NCBI GenBank assembly: GCA_963663365.2 | Contig: CAXXIH010000003.1 | Coordinates: 186,001 to 250,000 of the forward strand | DNA: 64,000 nt | Source: G963663365 sp963663365 | GTDB lineage: Bacteria; Hinthialibacterota; Hinthialibacteria; Hinthialibacterales; G963663365 | Reading direction: 5' to 3' | In this document: positions 25,922 through 33,913 of the stretch, one piece after another | How positions within the stretch are numbered: the first letter of the stretch is position 1 | Layout of the letters: each line of letters starts with the position of its first letter | The notes under the pieces: model-generated | What the model saw: only the letters and a program-made list of their open reading frames with translations | The model's database searches: none | What the model was told of the DNA's origin: nothing | Position numbers and translations under genes: made by a program

Positions 25922-27187
25922 ATGGCTATTACAAACAGCAATGTTCATGGAGTCCATGTGGTCGAAGTTCGCGAGAAGGATTTGACCTCCGCGCATCTCG
26001 ATCAAATGCGTATGGCAATTGCTCCGGCGCTAAAGACGGGATGTTTCAGGTTTGTATTCGATTTGGAGGGAGTCGAACTGATCGACAGCGCCGTTGTGGG
26101 GCTTATCCTCAAAATTGCCAATGAAGGCCATAAGCATGGTGGAGATGTGGCGGTTTGTTCCGCAACGGCTCATGTTTTGGAAACGATACAAGCCTTGCAT
26201 CTCGGGCAGTATCTTCAAATTGTCGATAGCCGCGAAGAAGCATTGCGCAATTTGGGAGTCGAACCTCCCCCAAAAAACAAAACCGAAGAAGTCCCCCCCC
26301 GTCCGCCGCAATCCCCGCCTGAGAAAAAGGCCGTGAACGACAAAAAGGAGAGCAAACAGGAGAGCAAACAGGAGGGGGAGGAACGAAGCGCATCGCCCAG
26401 CCATAAGCGTGAAGATGCCCCTGTGCAATTTGGGCAGCGTGAATGTGCTGGGGTTTGGATTGTTGAAAGCGCTGTGGAGTCGATTGTTGAATCGGACTTG
26501 CCGCGCCTGCGTGCCGCATTTGAACCGGCGGCGCAACGCCGTATGACGCGCACGATTTTGGATTTCAGCAAGATTGAATCTTTGGGCAGTGGCGTCGAAT
26601 TGGTGGCAGAGATATGCCGTCAAATGCGCGAAGCCGGAGGAGATTTGCGCATTGTGGGATTGCCGGATTCTCTCGTAGATGAATTGGCCGATTGGAATGT
26701 AAATCCGCCGATCCAGATTTTTGAGACTATCGATGAGGCGTTGGATTCCTATGATTTAAAACGCGAAGAAGACGATTCTGAAGAGCAAAGCGGCGGTGCC
26801 ACGAAGATTCAAATTGATGTTGAGGTTGAAGCGAAACCAAAGAGGATCACACCCCGTCAAGATGTTGAAATTAACGCTCACTTCGTATCGGATGACGATA
26901 AAAAGAAAGGGACGAGCCTGTCAGGCGTATCGGGCGGTCAGCAACGGCCGGGCTTTGTGACCTATTTAAAAATCCTTGCCATCATTGCAATCGGTGCTCT
27001 GCTGATTTTTATTGTTACTTTTTCTTTTGATAAAAAGGATGGAGCCGGATCTGCCGAAAATAACAATACCGAAAATATTTCGGATTCAAACGATCATGCA
27101 GAACCTCAAGATTCGGGTAGTGCCGTTCAGCCGGAAAATTCTGAAGAAGTTGAAAATGATGAAAATGCAAACAGTACTTCCGGCTAA
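25922..27187 (+). CDS. two-STAS-domain protein with C-terminal membrane anchor
   Basis: 421 residues. The first STAS domain (about 1-105) has RFVFDLEGVELIDSAVVGLILKI with the serine that anti-sigma-factor antagonists use as phosphosite. A Pro/Lys/Glu/Gln-rich linker follows with a duplicated KESKQ motif. The second STAS domain (about 165-270) has RTILDFSKIESLGSGVELVAEI. After another charged linker comes one membrane helix (YLKILAIIAIGALLIFIVTFSF) and an Asn/Asp/Glu-rich tail. Two STAS modules tethered to the membrane would suit a partner-switching regulator, though no kinase or sigma factor is nearby. ATG at 25922 is preferred to the TTG four codons earlier. Confidence 0.7.
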   Translation: MAITNSNVHGVHVVEVREKDLTSAHLDQMRMAIAPALKTGCFRFVFDLEGVELIDSAVVGLILKIANEGHKHGGDVAVCSATAHVLETIQALHLGQYLQIVDSREEALRNLGVEPPPKNKTEEVPPRPPQSPPEKKAVNDKKESKQESKQEGEERSASPSHKREDAPVQFGQRECAGVWIVESAVESIVESDLPRLRAAFEPAAQRRMTRTILDFSKIESLGSGVELVAEICRQMREAGGDLRIVGLPDSLVDELADWNVNPPIQIFETIDEALDSYDLKREEDDSEEQSGGATKIQIDVEVEAKPKRITPRQDVEINAHFVSDDDKKKGTSLSGVSGGQQRPGFVTYLKILAIIAIGALLIFIVTFSFDKKDGAGSAENNNTENISDSNDHAEPQDSGSAVQPENSEEVENDENANSTSG

Positions 27188-27200
27188 GCTGAATCTGTTT

Positions 27201-27974
27201 CTACGGTTGATTTTCCTCTCGTTTTTGACGTCCGATAATCGCCAATCCTTTTAGGCTAAGATGAGGCTCATGGTGCTGGAAAATCCCTTCCCCAGCCAAT
27301 AAATGGCTAAATCCGCCTGTCCCGACGAGCTGGGCTTCTTCTCCTATTTCTTGCCTAAAACGACGGACCATACCTTCAATCATTGAGATGGTTCCGTAAA
27401 AACTCCCGGAGCGCATATGATCAAGCGTAGTCTTGCCGATAAGCCGCTCCGGCTTTTCCCATGCAAAAGGCGCGAGCAGCGCTGCTTTTTGTGAGAGGGC
27501 TTCTGCGGAAATACCCACGCCGGGGCATATCGCACCGCCGATATACTGTCCGTCTCTATCAATGGCCTCAAAAGTAGTGGCTGTGCCTAAACTTGTAATG
27601 ATAATCGGGGGACCGATGAGATTTACCGCCGCCACGGAGTTGACAATCCGATCAACGCCTACGGATTGAGGTTGCTCGACTAGAAGTGGAATTAGGCCTG
27701 TGCGAATGGCATTAACATAGACCACATCGCGCTCTGTAGCTTTAGCTAATTCCTCTCGAATCGGACGATTATGGGTGGGGACAACGCTAGCCAGAATAGC
27801 AGTCAGCTCGACCTCGTAGCCTGTTCGCCACCGTTCGGCCAAATTACCGAGCATTGGGGCCGCCGCATCTAATGTCGGCAGGTTTTCGACTTCGATCAGC
27901 TCGTCATCCCGAAACAGTCCGACATCTATAGTCGTGTTTCCAACTTCAACCGTCATAAGGAAATGGCCGGTCAT
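27201..27974 (-). CDS. coaX: type III pantothenate kinase
   Basis: First step of coenzyme A synthesis, phosphorylating pantothenate. 257 residues. Family motifs are VEVGNTTIDVGLF (usual form begins D-x-G-N-T; here Glu replaces Asp), SVGVDRIVN with the G-x-D-R aspartate thought to be catalytic, SLGTATTFEAI, and GGAICPGVGISAEAL. The second motif has Ser instead of the common Asp, a variant also known to me from Thermotoga CoaX. It is last in the DUF2905-queA-NlpC/P60-coaX run and converges on the STAS gene with 13 bases between. Confidence 0.9.
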   Translation of the reverse strand: MTGHFLMTVEVGNTTIDVGLFRDDELIEVENLPTLDAAAPMLGNLAERWRTGYEVELTAILASVVPTHNRPIREELAKATERDVVYVNAIRTGLIPLLVEQPQSVGVDRIVNSVAAVNLIGPPIIITSLGTATTFEAIDRDGQYIGGAICPGVGISAEALSQKAALLAPFAWEKPERLIGKTTLDHMRSGSFYGTISMIEGMVRRFRQEIGEEAQLVGTGGFSHLLAGEGIFQHHEPHLSLKGLAIIGRQKREENQP

Positions 27975-28063
27975 CGCACATCACCCTTCTGCATTTCATC
28001 CCTTGTGTTGATTGTAGGAACCTTGTGGCACTGAATCATATTTAAAACGGGCCATTTAGTTTG

Positions 28064-29149
28064 CTACAGCATGACTCGTTTGGCCAGGAAAAAGCGTGCC
28101 TTCAGTTCTGCATCATAGTGGGGATCGGTCTCATCCAGACTACTGATCGTCATGCCTTTGTCTGAAGAGGCATGGATATAAGTGCTGCCACCATAAGACA
28201 GCGCGACGTGCCCGATCCGGCCAAGAGTGCTGCAAAAGAACAGCAAGTCGCCTGTTTGCAGATCACTATACCAATCCGGAGTGGCGCAGATTTCACCGCA
28301 TAGGACTTGTTGCCCTGCATCACGCGGCAACATGATGCCCAAAGCGCGATAGACCATTTGGACGAGACCCGAGCAGTCGATCCCTTCTTTGCTTCTTCCT
28401 CCCCATTTGTAGCAGGTATCCAAGTAGCGCTCGGTTTCTCTATGCACTGCTTCATCAAATGCCGGTGTTTTGCGGTCGCATAAAACAATGCTTTCCCTGT
28501 CCGGTTTCACTTCAGCTCCATCGACACATTGGATTGTGTCGTCTCCCACAAGCGGGAGCACGGCCCCGATAGGTAATGTGAAATCCGGAAGGTCATAGTC
28601 ACATAAAAGACGCGCGTGGGGACCTTTCTTCCATGTGCGCAATGTTTGCAGGTCGATGGGCCGAATGTTGCCGGATTGTGTCCAGCCGAGATAGCCTTCC
28701 AAAGTGCGTACGAAGAGAAAGCCATTTTCTTTGGAGAGAATAAAGACACATTCGCCATAGAGTCCTGAAGTTACCCGCTCGGAAGCCTCATCGGCTTCTG
28801 CATATACATCAGCCACGCCAACCCGAACCAAACCATAGTGCAAACCTTGGGTTGAGCGGTCTGGATAAATCTCGAGTCCTTCCACATCCGCCTTTATTTT
28901 GAGGCAGTCCAAAACCTCAAGGATACTCTGCCTCATTTGAGGCGACATAACCCGGCCTTTCACGGCCAAGCCTTCTTTTGTCTTTTCTATTTTTGCATTG
29001 CAACGCAAAAAGCGCGGATCGCCGGTTATCCATTGACAATGACGATCCAATGCGGCTTGGATTTCAGATAGATCTTTGTTTTTGACAGGATTGAAAGCAG
29101 CCAAGTGACGCTGTTTTTCACCTGGACCCGAATCGATGACTTTTTTCAT
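28064..29149 (-). CDS. NlpC/P60 cell-wall peptidase
   Basis: 361 residues. The C-terminal third is an NlpC/P60 papain-like domain: GIDCSGLVQMVY with nucleophile Cys259, RIGHVALSYGG with His314, and YIHASS with the third residue His326. RDAGQQ and LQTGDLLFF are also typical. The preceding 150 residues look like SH3b domains (LVRVGVADVYAEADEAS, FVRTLEGYLGWTQSGNI). These enzymes cut gamma-D-Glu to diamino-acid bonds in peptide stems. No signal peptide is visible, so it may act on imported muropeptides, as YkfC-type enzymes do. Confidence 0.82.
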   Translation of the reverse strand: MKKVIDSGPGEKQRHLAAFNPVKNKDLSEIQAALDRHCQWITGDPRFLRCNAKIEKTKEGLAVKGRVMSPQMRQSILEVLDCLKIKADVEGLEIYPDRSTQGLHYGLVRVGVADVYAEADEASERVTSGLYGECVFILSKENGFLFVRTLEGYLGWTQSGNIRPIDLQTLRTWKKGPHARLLCDYDLPDFTLPIGAVLPLVGDDTIQCVDGAEVKPDRESIVLCDRKTPAFDEAVHRETERYLDTCYKWGGRSKEGIDCSGLVQMVYRALGIMLPRDAGQQVLCGEICATPDWYSDLQTGDLLFFCSTLGRIGHVALSYGGSTYIHASSDKGMTISSLDETDPHYDAELKARFFLAKRVML

Positions 29150-29188
29150 TGTTTCCTATTATCAGAATTGGTTGCCCAATTAGTAGGC

Positions 29189-30247
29189 TCATGTTATGAG
29201 CATTGCATCCCCATACGAATAAAAACGGAATTCCTTCTCAATTGCCTCCTGATAGGCACGCCGCTGCAATTCGTGACCGCAAAATGCGGCAACCAAGACG
29301 ATGAGTGTTGACTTGGGCAAGTGAAAGTTTGTGAGCATGGCATCCACGCATCGGAAACGATAGCCGGGATAGATGAAGAGGCTAGTCTGCCCTTCTCCGG
29401 CGGCGGCAAGACCATCCTCGTTGGCGCTCGATTCAAGCACCCGTACCGCGGTTGTCCCCACGGCGATGACACGGCCCCCTTGGCTGCGAATGGTGTTGAT
29501 TCGATCTGCAGTTTCTTGGGGCATTTTGTACCATTCGGTGTGCATTTCATGTTCTGAAAGGTCATCCACACGGATTGGCAAGAAAGTGTCACGGCCTATT
29601 TGCAGACGAACATATCCTATTGTGATGCCCCTCTTTTCCAGCTTATTGAGCAATTCCCGAGTCAGGTGTAATCCAGCAGTAGGAGCCGCGGCCGAAGGTT
29701 TCAGGCCATCGTTTTTAGCGAAGACGGTCTGATAACGTTCGCGGTCCTCAATCTCCTGGTTGCCGGGGCCGTTTGAGTCCCCTCGCCTAATATAGGGGGG
29801 CAATGGCACATGTCCGTATTCCGCCAAGACATCATCCCATTGGCCTTCGAAATCAAATCGGATTTCCACGTTTCCGTCACCGATGATCCGCAGGATTTCC
29901 GCCTCCAACTTGGGGCCAATAATTAATCGTGTTCCGGGACGTAGCCGACTTGTCCGTTGGGCCATTGCGATCCAGGTTTGGCTTTCGTGGCGGCTCAGCA
30001 GTAGCAGTTCGATTTTTGCGCCGGTTTCTGCTTTATGGGCATGCAAACGAGCCGGATGCACATAGGTTTCGTTAAGGACCAGCATGTCGCCCGGCTGCAA
30101 GTAATCCCCAACTTTCGCAATGGAAGATTCACATACTTGGGAAGTCTTGCGGTCAATAACCAACAAGCGGGAGTCATCCCTGCTTTTAAGCGGTTTTTGA
30201 GCGATTCGCCCGGGGGGGAGTTCGTAATCGAAGTCGGATAATTTCAA
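29189..30247 (-). CDS. queA: S-adenosylmethionine:tRNA ribosyltransferase-isomerase
   Basis: Transfers and isomerises the ribosyl group of SAM onto preQ1-modified tRNA to give epoxyqueuosine. The 352 residues align end to end with QueA: FDYELPPGRIAQKPLKSRDDSRLLV, MLVLNETYVHPARLHAH, EYGHVPLPPYIRR, RYQTVFAKNDGLKPSAAAPTAGLHLT, IAVGTTAVRVLES and TNFHLPKSTLIVLVAAF. It starts three bases after the stop of the DUF2905 gene, a pairing common in bacteria. Confidence 0.96.
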   Translation of the reverse strand: MKLSDFDYELPPGRIAQKPLKSRDDSRLLVIDRKTSQVCESSIAKVGDYLQPGDMLVLNETYVHPARLHAHKAETGAKIELLLLSRHESQTWIAMAQRTSRLRPGTRLIIGPKLEAEILRIIGDGNVEIRFDFEGQWDDVLAEYGHVPLPPYIRRGDSNGPGNQEIEDRERYQTVFAKNDGLKPSAAAPTAGLHLTRELLNKLEKRGITIGYVRLQIGRDTFLPIRVDDLSEHEMHTEWYKMPQETADRINTIRSQGGRVIAVGTTAVRVLESSANEDGLAAAGEGQTSLFIYPGYRFRCVDAMLTNFHLPKSTLIVLVAAFCGHELQRRAYQEAIEKEFRFYSYGDAMLIT

Positions 30248-30250
30248 GAT

Positions 30251-30466
30251 TCAACGCCGAAAAAACAGATTCAAGAGTACTGTGAGAATAAGAGAGATCA
30301 GTAAACACGTGACTATCGGAAAATAAAATCCCCCGTATTTGCCCTCGATTTGTATGTCGCCCGGCAGCTTACCGAGAAAGGGAATTCGCGGAAGAAACAG
30401 CAATGCGAGGCCCATAAGGACCAGAAGTCCCCCGGCCAAGAGCAGCATTTTTCCGAGCCCTTCCAT
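30251..30466 (-). CDS. DUF2905 small membrane protein
   Basis: 71 residues with two membrane helices (MLLLAGGLLVLMGLALLFL and PIVTCLLISLILTVLLNLFF). Between them is the hallmark PFLGKLPGDIQIEGKYGGFYFP of DUF2905. The function is unknown. The gene often sits between ruvB and queA in other bacteria, and here it lies directly upstream of queA, which supports the call. Confidence 0.88.
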   Translation of the reverse strand: MEGLGKMLLLAGGLLVLMGLALLFLPRIPFLGKLPGDIQIEGKYGGFYFPIVTCLLISLILTVLLNLFFRR

Positions 30467-30606
30467 AGTTGCGCCTCACATACAAGACCGCCGGGACAGG
30501 GATAAGCGCATTGAGTTCCAATGGCTTTGCCCCGTCGAGCGATTAAACTGACAGCAGTCACTTGCTCGTGTTACAACATAGAAAACCTCACCTATCGGAG
30601 CCAGTC

Positions 30607-31725
30607 ATGCCCGTCCAGCTACGAGACCTGTTTGAACTAATCGCGGAAAATCGTGCTTCCGACCTTCTGCTTACTACAGGCGTTCCGCCGATGATACGTG
30701 TCGATGGCCGCTTGATGAAACTTCCTATGCCGGATATGAGTCCCGATGAAGTCAAGCGTCTGGTGTATTCACTTTTATCCGACGAGCAGAAACAAGAGTT
30801 TGAAGAAAACAAGGAACTTGATTTTTCTCTTGCTGCCGGTGTAGATCACCGCTTTCGCGTCAACTGTTTTTTGCAGAGAGGCAGCGTGGCGGCTGCTTTT
30901 CGCCCAATTCCCACGGAAATTCGCAGCCTAAAAGAACTTGGGTTGCCTCCGATTGCATATGATCTCTGTTTTGCGCCACAAGGACTGGTTCTTGTGACCG
31001 GACCGACCGGGCATGGTAAATCTACAACCTTGGCATCGATGCTCGATGTTATTAATACAAACCGAAGTTGTCACATAATTACGATTGAAGATCCCATCGA
31101 ATATGTTCATAGGCACAAACAATCAGTTATTGAGCAACGCGAATTGGGAGGCGATACCCATAAGTTTTCAACCGCTCTCAAATACGTTTTACGGCAGGAT
31201 CCGGATGTCATTTTGGTTGGTGAAATGCGCGACCTGGATACGATTTCTGCTGCACTAACCGTGGCCGAAACCGGACATTTGGTTTTGGCGACACTGCATA
31301 CCAATGATGCTGTCCAGACCATTGACCGCATCGTGGACGCATTCCCCGAACGTCAACAACAGCAGGTACGTGTGCAGCTGTCTTTGGTTTTGACGGCGGT
31401 TTTATCACAGCGGCTTTTGCCCAAAGCCGCTGGAAAGGGCCGTGTTTTGGCCACCGAGGTATTACGCAACAACAATGCCTCCGCCGCCTATATTCGCGAG
31501 GGCAAGACCCACCAGCTCTATACGGTTATCGAAACCGGCACCAAAGATGGAATGGGCACATTGGATGCCAGCCTGGTGCGTCTCTATAAGCGTGGCGTGA
31601 TTACACCGGATGAAGCGCGCCGGCATATGCGTAATCCACAGGTGCTGATTGACCTCGCGATGCGCGAAAAACAGCAAGAACAAACCGCACAGGCGGGACC
31701 GAGCAAGAACCTATTTAACCAATAA
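30607..31725 (+). CDS. pilT: PilT-like twitching-motility ATPase
   Basis: Hexameric AAA-type motor that retracts type IV pili. 372 residues. N-terminal PAS-like domain: LFELIAENRASDLLLTTGVPPMIRVDGRL. The motor domain has Walker A GPTGHGKSTT (usually GPTGSGKST), HIITIEDPIEYVHRHKQSVIEQRE, Walker B-like VILVGEMRDLDTI with AETGHLVLATLHTNDA, and a C-terminal arginine-rich lobe. ATG at 30607 follows CGGAG and gives the standard N terminus; an earlier in-frame start adds 15 unrelated residues. No other pilus gene lies in the window. Confidence 0.92.
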   Translation: MPVQLRDLFELIAENRASDLLLTTGVPPMIRVDGRLMKLPMPDMSPDEVKRLVYSLLSDEQKQEFEENKELDFSLAAGVDHRFRVNCFLQRGSVAAAFRPIPTEIRSLKELGLPPIAYDLCFAPQGLVLVTGPTGHGKSTTLASMLDVINTNRSCHIITIEDPIEYVHRHKQSVIEQRELGGDTHKFSTALKYVLRQDPDVILVGEMRDLDTISAALTVAETGHLVLATLHTNDAVQTIDRIVDAFPERQQQQVRVQLSLVLTAVLSQRLLPKAAGKGRVLATEVLRNNNASAAYIREGKTHQLYTVIETGTKDGMGTLDASLVRLYKRGVITPDEARRHMRNPQVLIDLAMREKQQEQTAQAGPSKNLFNQ

Positions 31726-31788
31726 CTTAAAGGTCTTTTGTTTTCGCCTATTTGTTGGTTCGGCAAATAGCTGGGAGATGGATTGGGG

Positions 31789-32757
31789 ATGTCACGCGTA
31801 CGCAAGGCGGTTATTACGGCTGCGGGAAAAGGAACCCGCCAATATCCTGCATCGACTACAGTTCAAAAAGCGATGTTTCCTTTAGTCGACCGTGATGGCC
31901 TGACCAAACCTACTCTGCAAATTATCGCTGAAGAGGCTTTTGAAGCCGGGATCGAAGAACTGGCGATTGTGGTCTCACCGGGCGATGAAGAGAATTACCG
32001 CCAGCATTTTGCCGGAATCGCGGAGGATTTATTGCCTTCGTTCGAATCCAAAACCTGGGCGATTGAGGAATCCAAGCGTATACAACGGCTTGAAACTTCC
32101 ATTCATTACATCACTCAGAGTGAACAAGAAGGATACGGGCACGCTGTTTGGTGCGCCAAAGAGTGGGCTGGCGATGAACCGGTTCTGCTGCTGCTGGGCG
32201 ATCATGTCTATATCTCTGAAAACGAACAACGTTGCGCAGCCCAGGTCATGGAAGCCTATCGGCGCCAGCAAGGTCTTGTATTTGGTGTAAAAGCCACGCC
32301 GGTTTCCCAGGTCAGCCGCTTTGGGACTCTGCGCGGGATACCATTCGAGGATAATCCTCGGATTTTTCAGATCGACAGAATGATCGAGAAACCCTCACCG
32401 GAAATGGCCCGGGCCGAATTGGTTACTCCGGGATTGGCCGATGATGAGTTTTTATGCTTTTTCGGTATGTACATATTAACTCCCACGGTCTTTGAGGCTC
32501 TGGACCGGCATGTTTATGAGGATATCCGCGAGCGCGGCGAGATTCAGTTAACCGGCGCCTTAGGGATGGTTATGGAAAATGAAGGCGCTGTAGGATATGA
32601 AGTATGTGGGTATCGCTACGACATGGGCATTCCTTTTGGTTATGTAGAAACTCAAATAGCGCTTGCATTGCATGGCTCCAGCCGTGACGAAATCCTGCAA
32701 TCCCTCCGTACTCTGCTTCGGCGATCCGGAAGCCATACTGAACTATCTGAACTCTGA
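31789..32757 (+). CDS. sugar nucleotidyltransferase, GalU-like
   Basis: 322 residues of the nucleotidyltransferase (Rossmann-like) family. AVITAAGKGTRQYPASTTVQKAMFPLVDRDG matches the UTP-glucose-1-phosphate uridylyltransferase signature. The metal-binding aspartate is in LLLLGDHVYI, and IEKPSPEMA and LCFFGMYILTP follow in family order. The product is probably UDP-glucose or a related NDP-sugar for envelope polysaccharides. TTG two codons earlier is possible but ATG at 31789 is preferred. It follows pilT by about 60 bases on the same strand. Confidence 0.82.
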   Translation: MSRVRKAVITAAGKGTRQYPASTTVQKAMFPLVDRDGLTKPTLQIIAEEAFEAGIEELAIVVSPGDEENYRQHFAGIAEDLLPSFESKTWAIEESKRIQRLETSIHYITQSEQEGYGHAVWCAKEWAGDEPVLLLLGDHVYISENEQRCAAQVMEAYRRQQGLVFGVKATPVSQVSRFGTLRGIPFEDNPRIFQIDRMIEKPSPEMARAELVTPGLADDEFLCFFGMYILTPTVFEALDRHVYEDIRERGEIQLTGALGMVMENEGAVGYEVCGYRYDMGIPFGYVETQIALALHGSSRDEILQSLRTLLRRSGSHTELSEL

Positions 32758-33115
32758 AGGATTTGTTCGGCAAGGTTGTCAATATGGCTTAGACAGAAGT
32801 TACAGTTGGTGTAATATTTTTGTGGATTAGGGGGGCATAGTCCCGTATTTCTTCCTCGCGTTACCTCTTTCCCTCTTATTCGTTGATAAGTTAATTGCTT
32901 TAAACTCTGTCTACTGAGATGGATATGCTCATGGTTGAGGCTTATGTGTGGAATCAGCTTACTTCGATATTAGGCAAATCTTTGAGGCGTCAGGAGGTTC
33001 TATCGGAAAAAAATAATACTTGACGTGGTCAATAAAGAAGTCTATTATCTTACTTAACTAATCTGTTTGGTCATCTTAGTCATGGGGACATTGTTACAGG
33101 AAACCGGAGGATCCA
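32758..33115. other. intergenic region with strong promoter
   Basis: It holds no gene I can support. The near-consensus promoter at 33020-33048 drives the next gene. The remainder, 32758-33000, shows no clear hairpin or RNA gene. Confidence 0.5.
33020..33048 (+). promoter_or_regulatory. near-consensus sigma70 promoter
   Basis: TTGACG (33020-33025) and TATTAT (33043-33048) are separated by the ideal 17 bases. The downstream ATG at 33116 is preceded by GGAGG. Confidence 0.8.
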
Positions 33116-33799
33116 ATGTCACAGGTTACAGTTCATCAGTCATCTGATTCTGGTGTTTCTTCTTCGAAGCGAACCGTAGGCGAAATCGTCATCCTGGTGC
33201 TTAAGGAGCGTTGGGATGTCGAGGAAGATGCAGCGCGAAGGTTTGTCAGACGTCATAAAGATTTATGTGCAGAAGACCTCATCGGTTTTGCTGAAGAGCT
33301 CGAAATGCACCTGGCGCGTATGCACCATGCCCATTTCGGCTACGAAGCCGCACCCGAGGTCCTGCGCCGGGCCGTTGTCTATGGTTTGGATCGTCTGACA
33401 AGCGCCCGTGGCGGCTTATCAGAGAAACAGCTCGCTTATTTCATTCAGTTTGCCAAGGATGAAGTTGCCAGCGAACGAACCCGGGCTTCTGATCCTGGAA
33501 CCAAAGAAGCACGCTACCAGGCTATGCAACCGCTCAAAGAGGTTATTTATTGCGAAGAAGATCAGGTTATGAGAGATCGTCTGGAGTTTGTTTACGATCT
33601 GTTTGCTTCTCATGGCCTGCGTCTGGCCAAAAAACGCATCGTTACCGCGTGCCTCAAAAGGAAAGATCTCTTCCCCCGCCGCCGGGCCGCCGAGGATACA
33701 ATCGAAACCCTGCGCGGAGCCTATGAGGCATTGGGATTCATGGACGGCGATCTGTTTGTCACGCCGGATTATTTGGAGATGCAACGCGTTTACGGATAA
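33116..33799 (+). CDS. conserved-looking helical protein of unknown function
   Basis: 227 residues, soluble, with no signal peptide. After about 20 Ser/Val-rich residues the sequence is mostly helical and charged. EEDAARRFVRRHKDLCAEDLIGFAEELEMHLARMHHAHFGYEAAPEVLRRAVVYGL contains three histidines close together. The C terminus is Arg/Lys-rich and may form a helix-turn-helix (RLAKKRIVTACLKRKDLFPRRRAAEDTIETLRGAYEALGF). I do not recognise the family. A near-consensus promoter, GGAGG ribosome site and its own terminator make it a well-defined single transcription unit, probably well expressed. Confidence 0.7.
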   Translation: MSQVTVHQSSDSGVSSSKRTVGEIVILVLKERWDVEEDAARRFVRRHKDLCAEDLIGFAEELEMHLARMHHAHFGYEAAPEVLRRAVVYGLDRLTSARGGLSEKQLAYFIQFAKDEVASERTRASDPGTKEARYQAMQPLKEVIYCEEDQVMRDRLEFVYDLFASHGLRLAKKRIVTACLKRKDLFPRRRAAEDTIETLRGAYEALGFMDGDLFVTPDYLEMQRVYG

Positions 33800-33834
33800 A
33801 TCCCTACTGTAGTCGAAATCGTCTCAGACAAAGC

Positions 33835-33872
33835 AACACCCCGTTCCGCCCAATGCGCAACGGGGTGTTTTA
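33835..33872. terminator. bidirectional rho-independent terminator
   Basis: AACACCCCGTT and AACGGGGTGTT form a perfect 11-bp stem with a 13-base loop, with T-rich sequence after it on the plus strand. It lies between the unknown gene at 33116 and the end of the convergent efflux operon. Confidence 0.88.
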
Positions 33873-33913
33873 TGTTTACCTGTAAAATTCTTATCCGGAT
33901 GATTTGTGGTTGT

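Noticed and set aside
26030..26623. Long minus-strand frame (197 codons) inside the STAS gene
   Set aside because: It is the shadow of a biased coding region; the plus strand has two STAS domains and a membrane helix that explain the sequence.
27201..27974. CoaX with replaced conserved aspartates, possibly inactive
   Set aside because: The G-x-D-R aspartate thought to be catalytic is intact, and Ser at the third motif also occurs in Thermotoga CoaX. The Asp to Glu change in the first motif is conservative.
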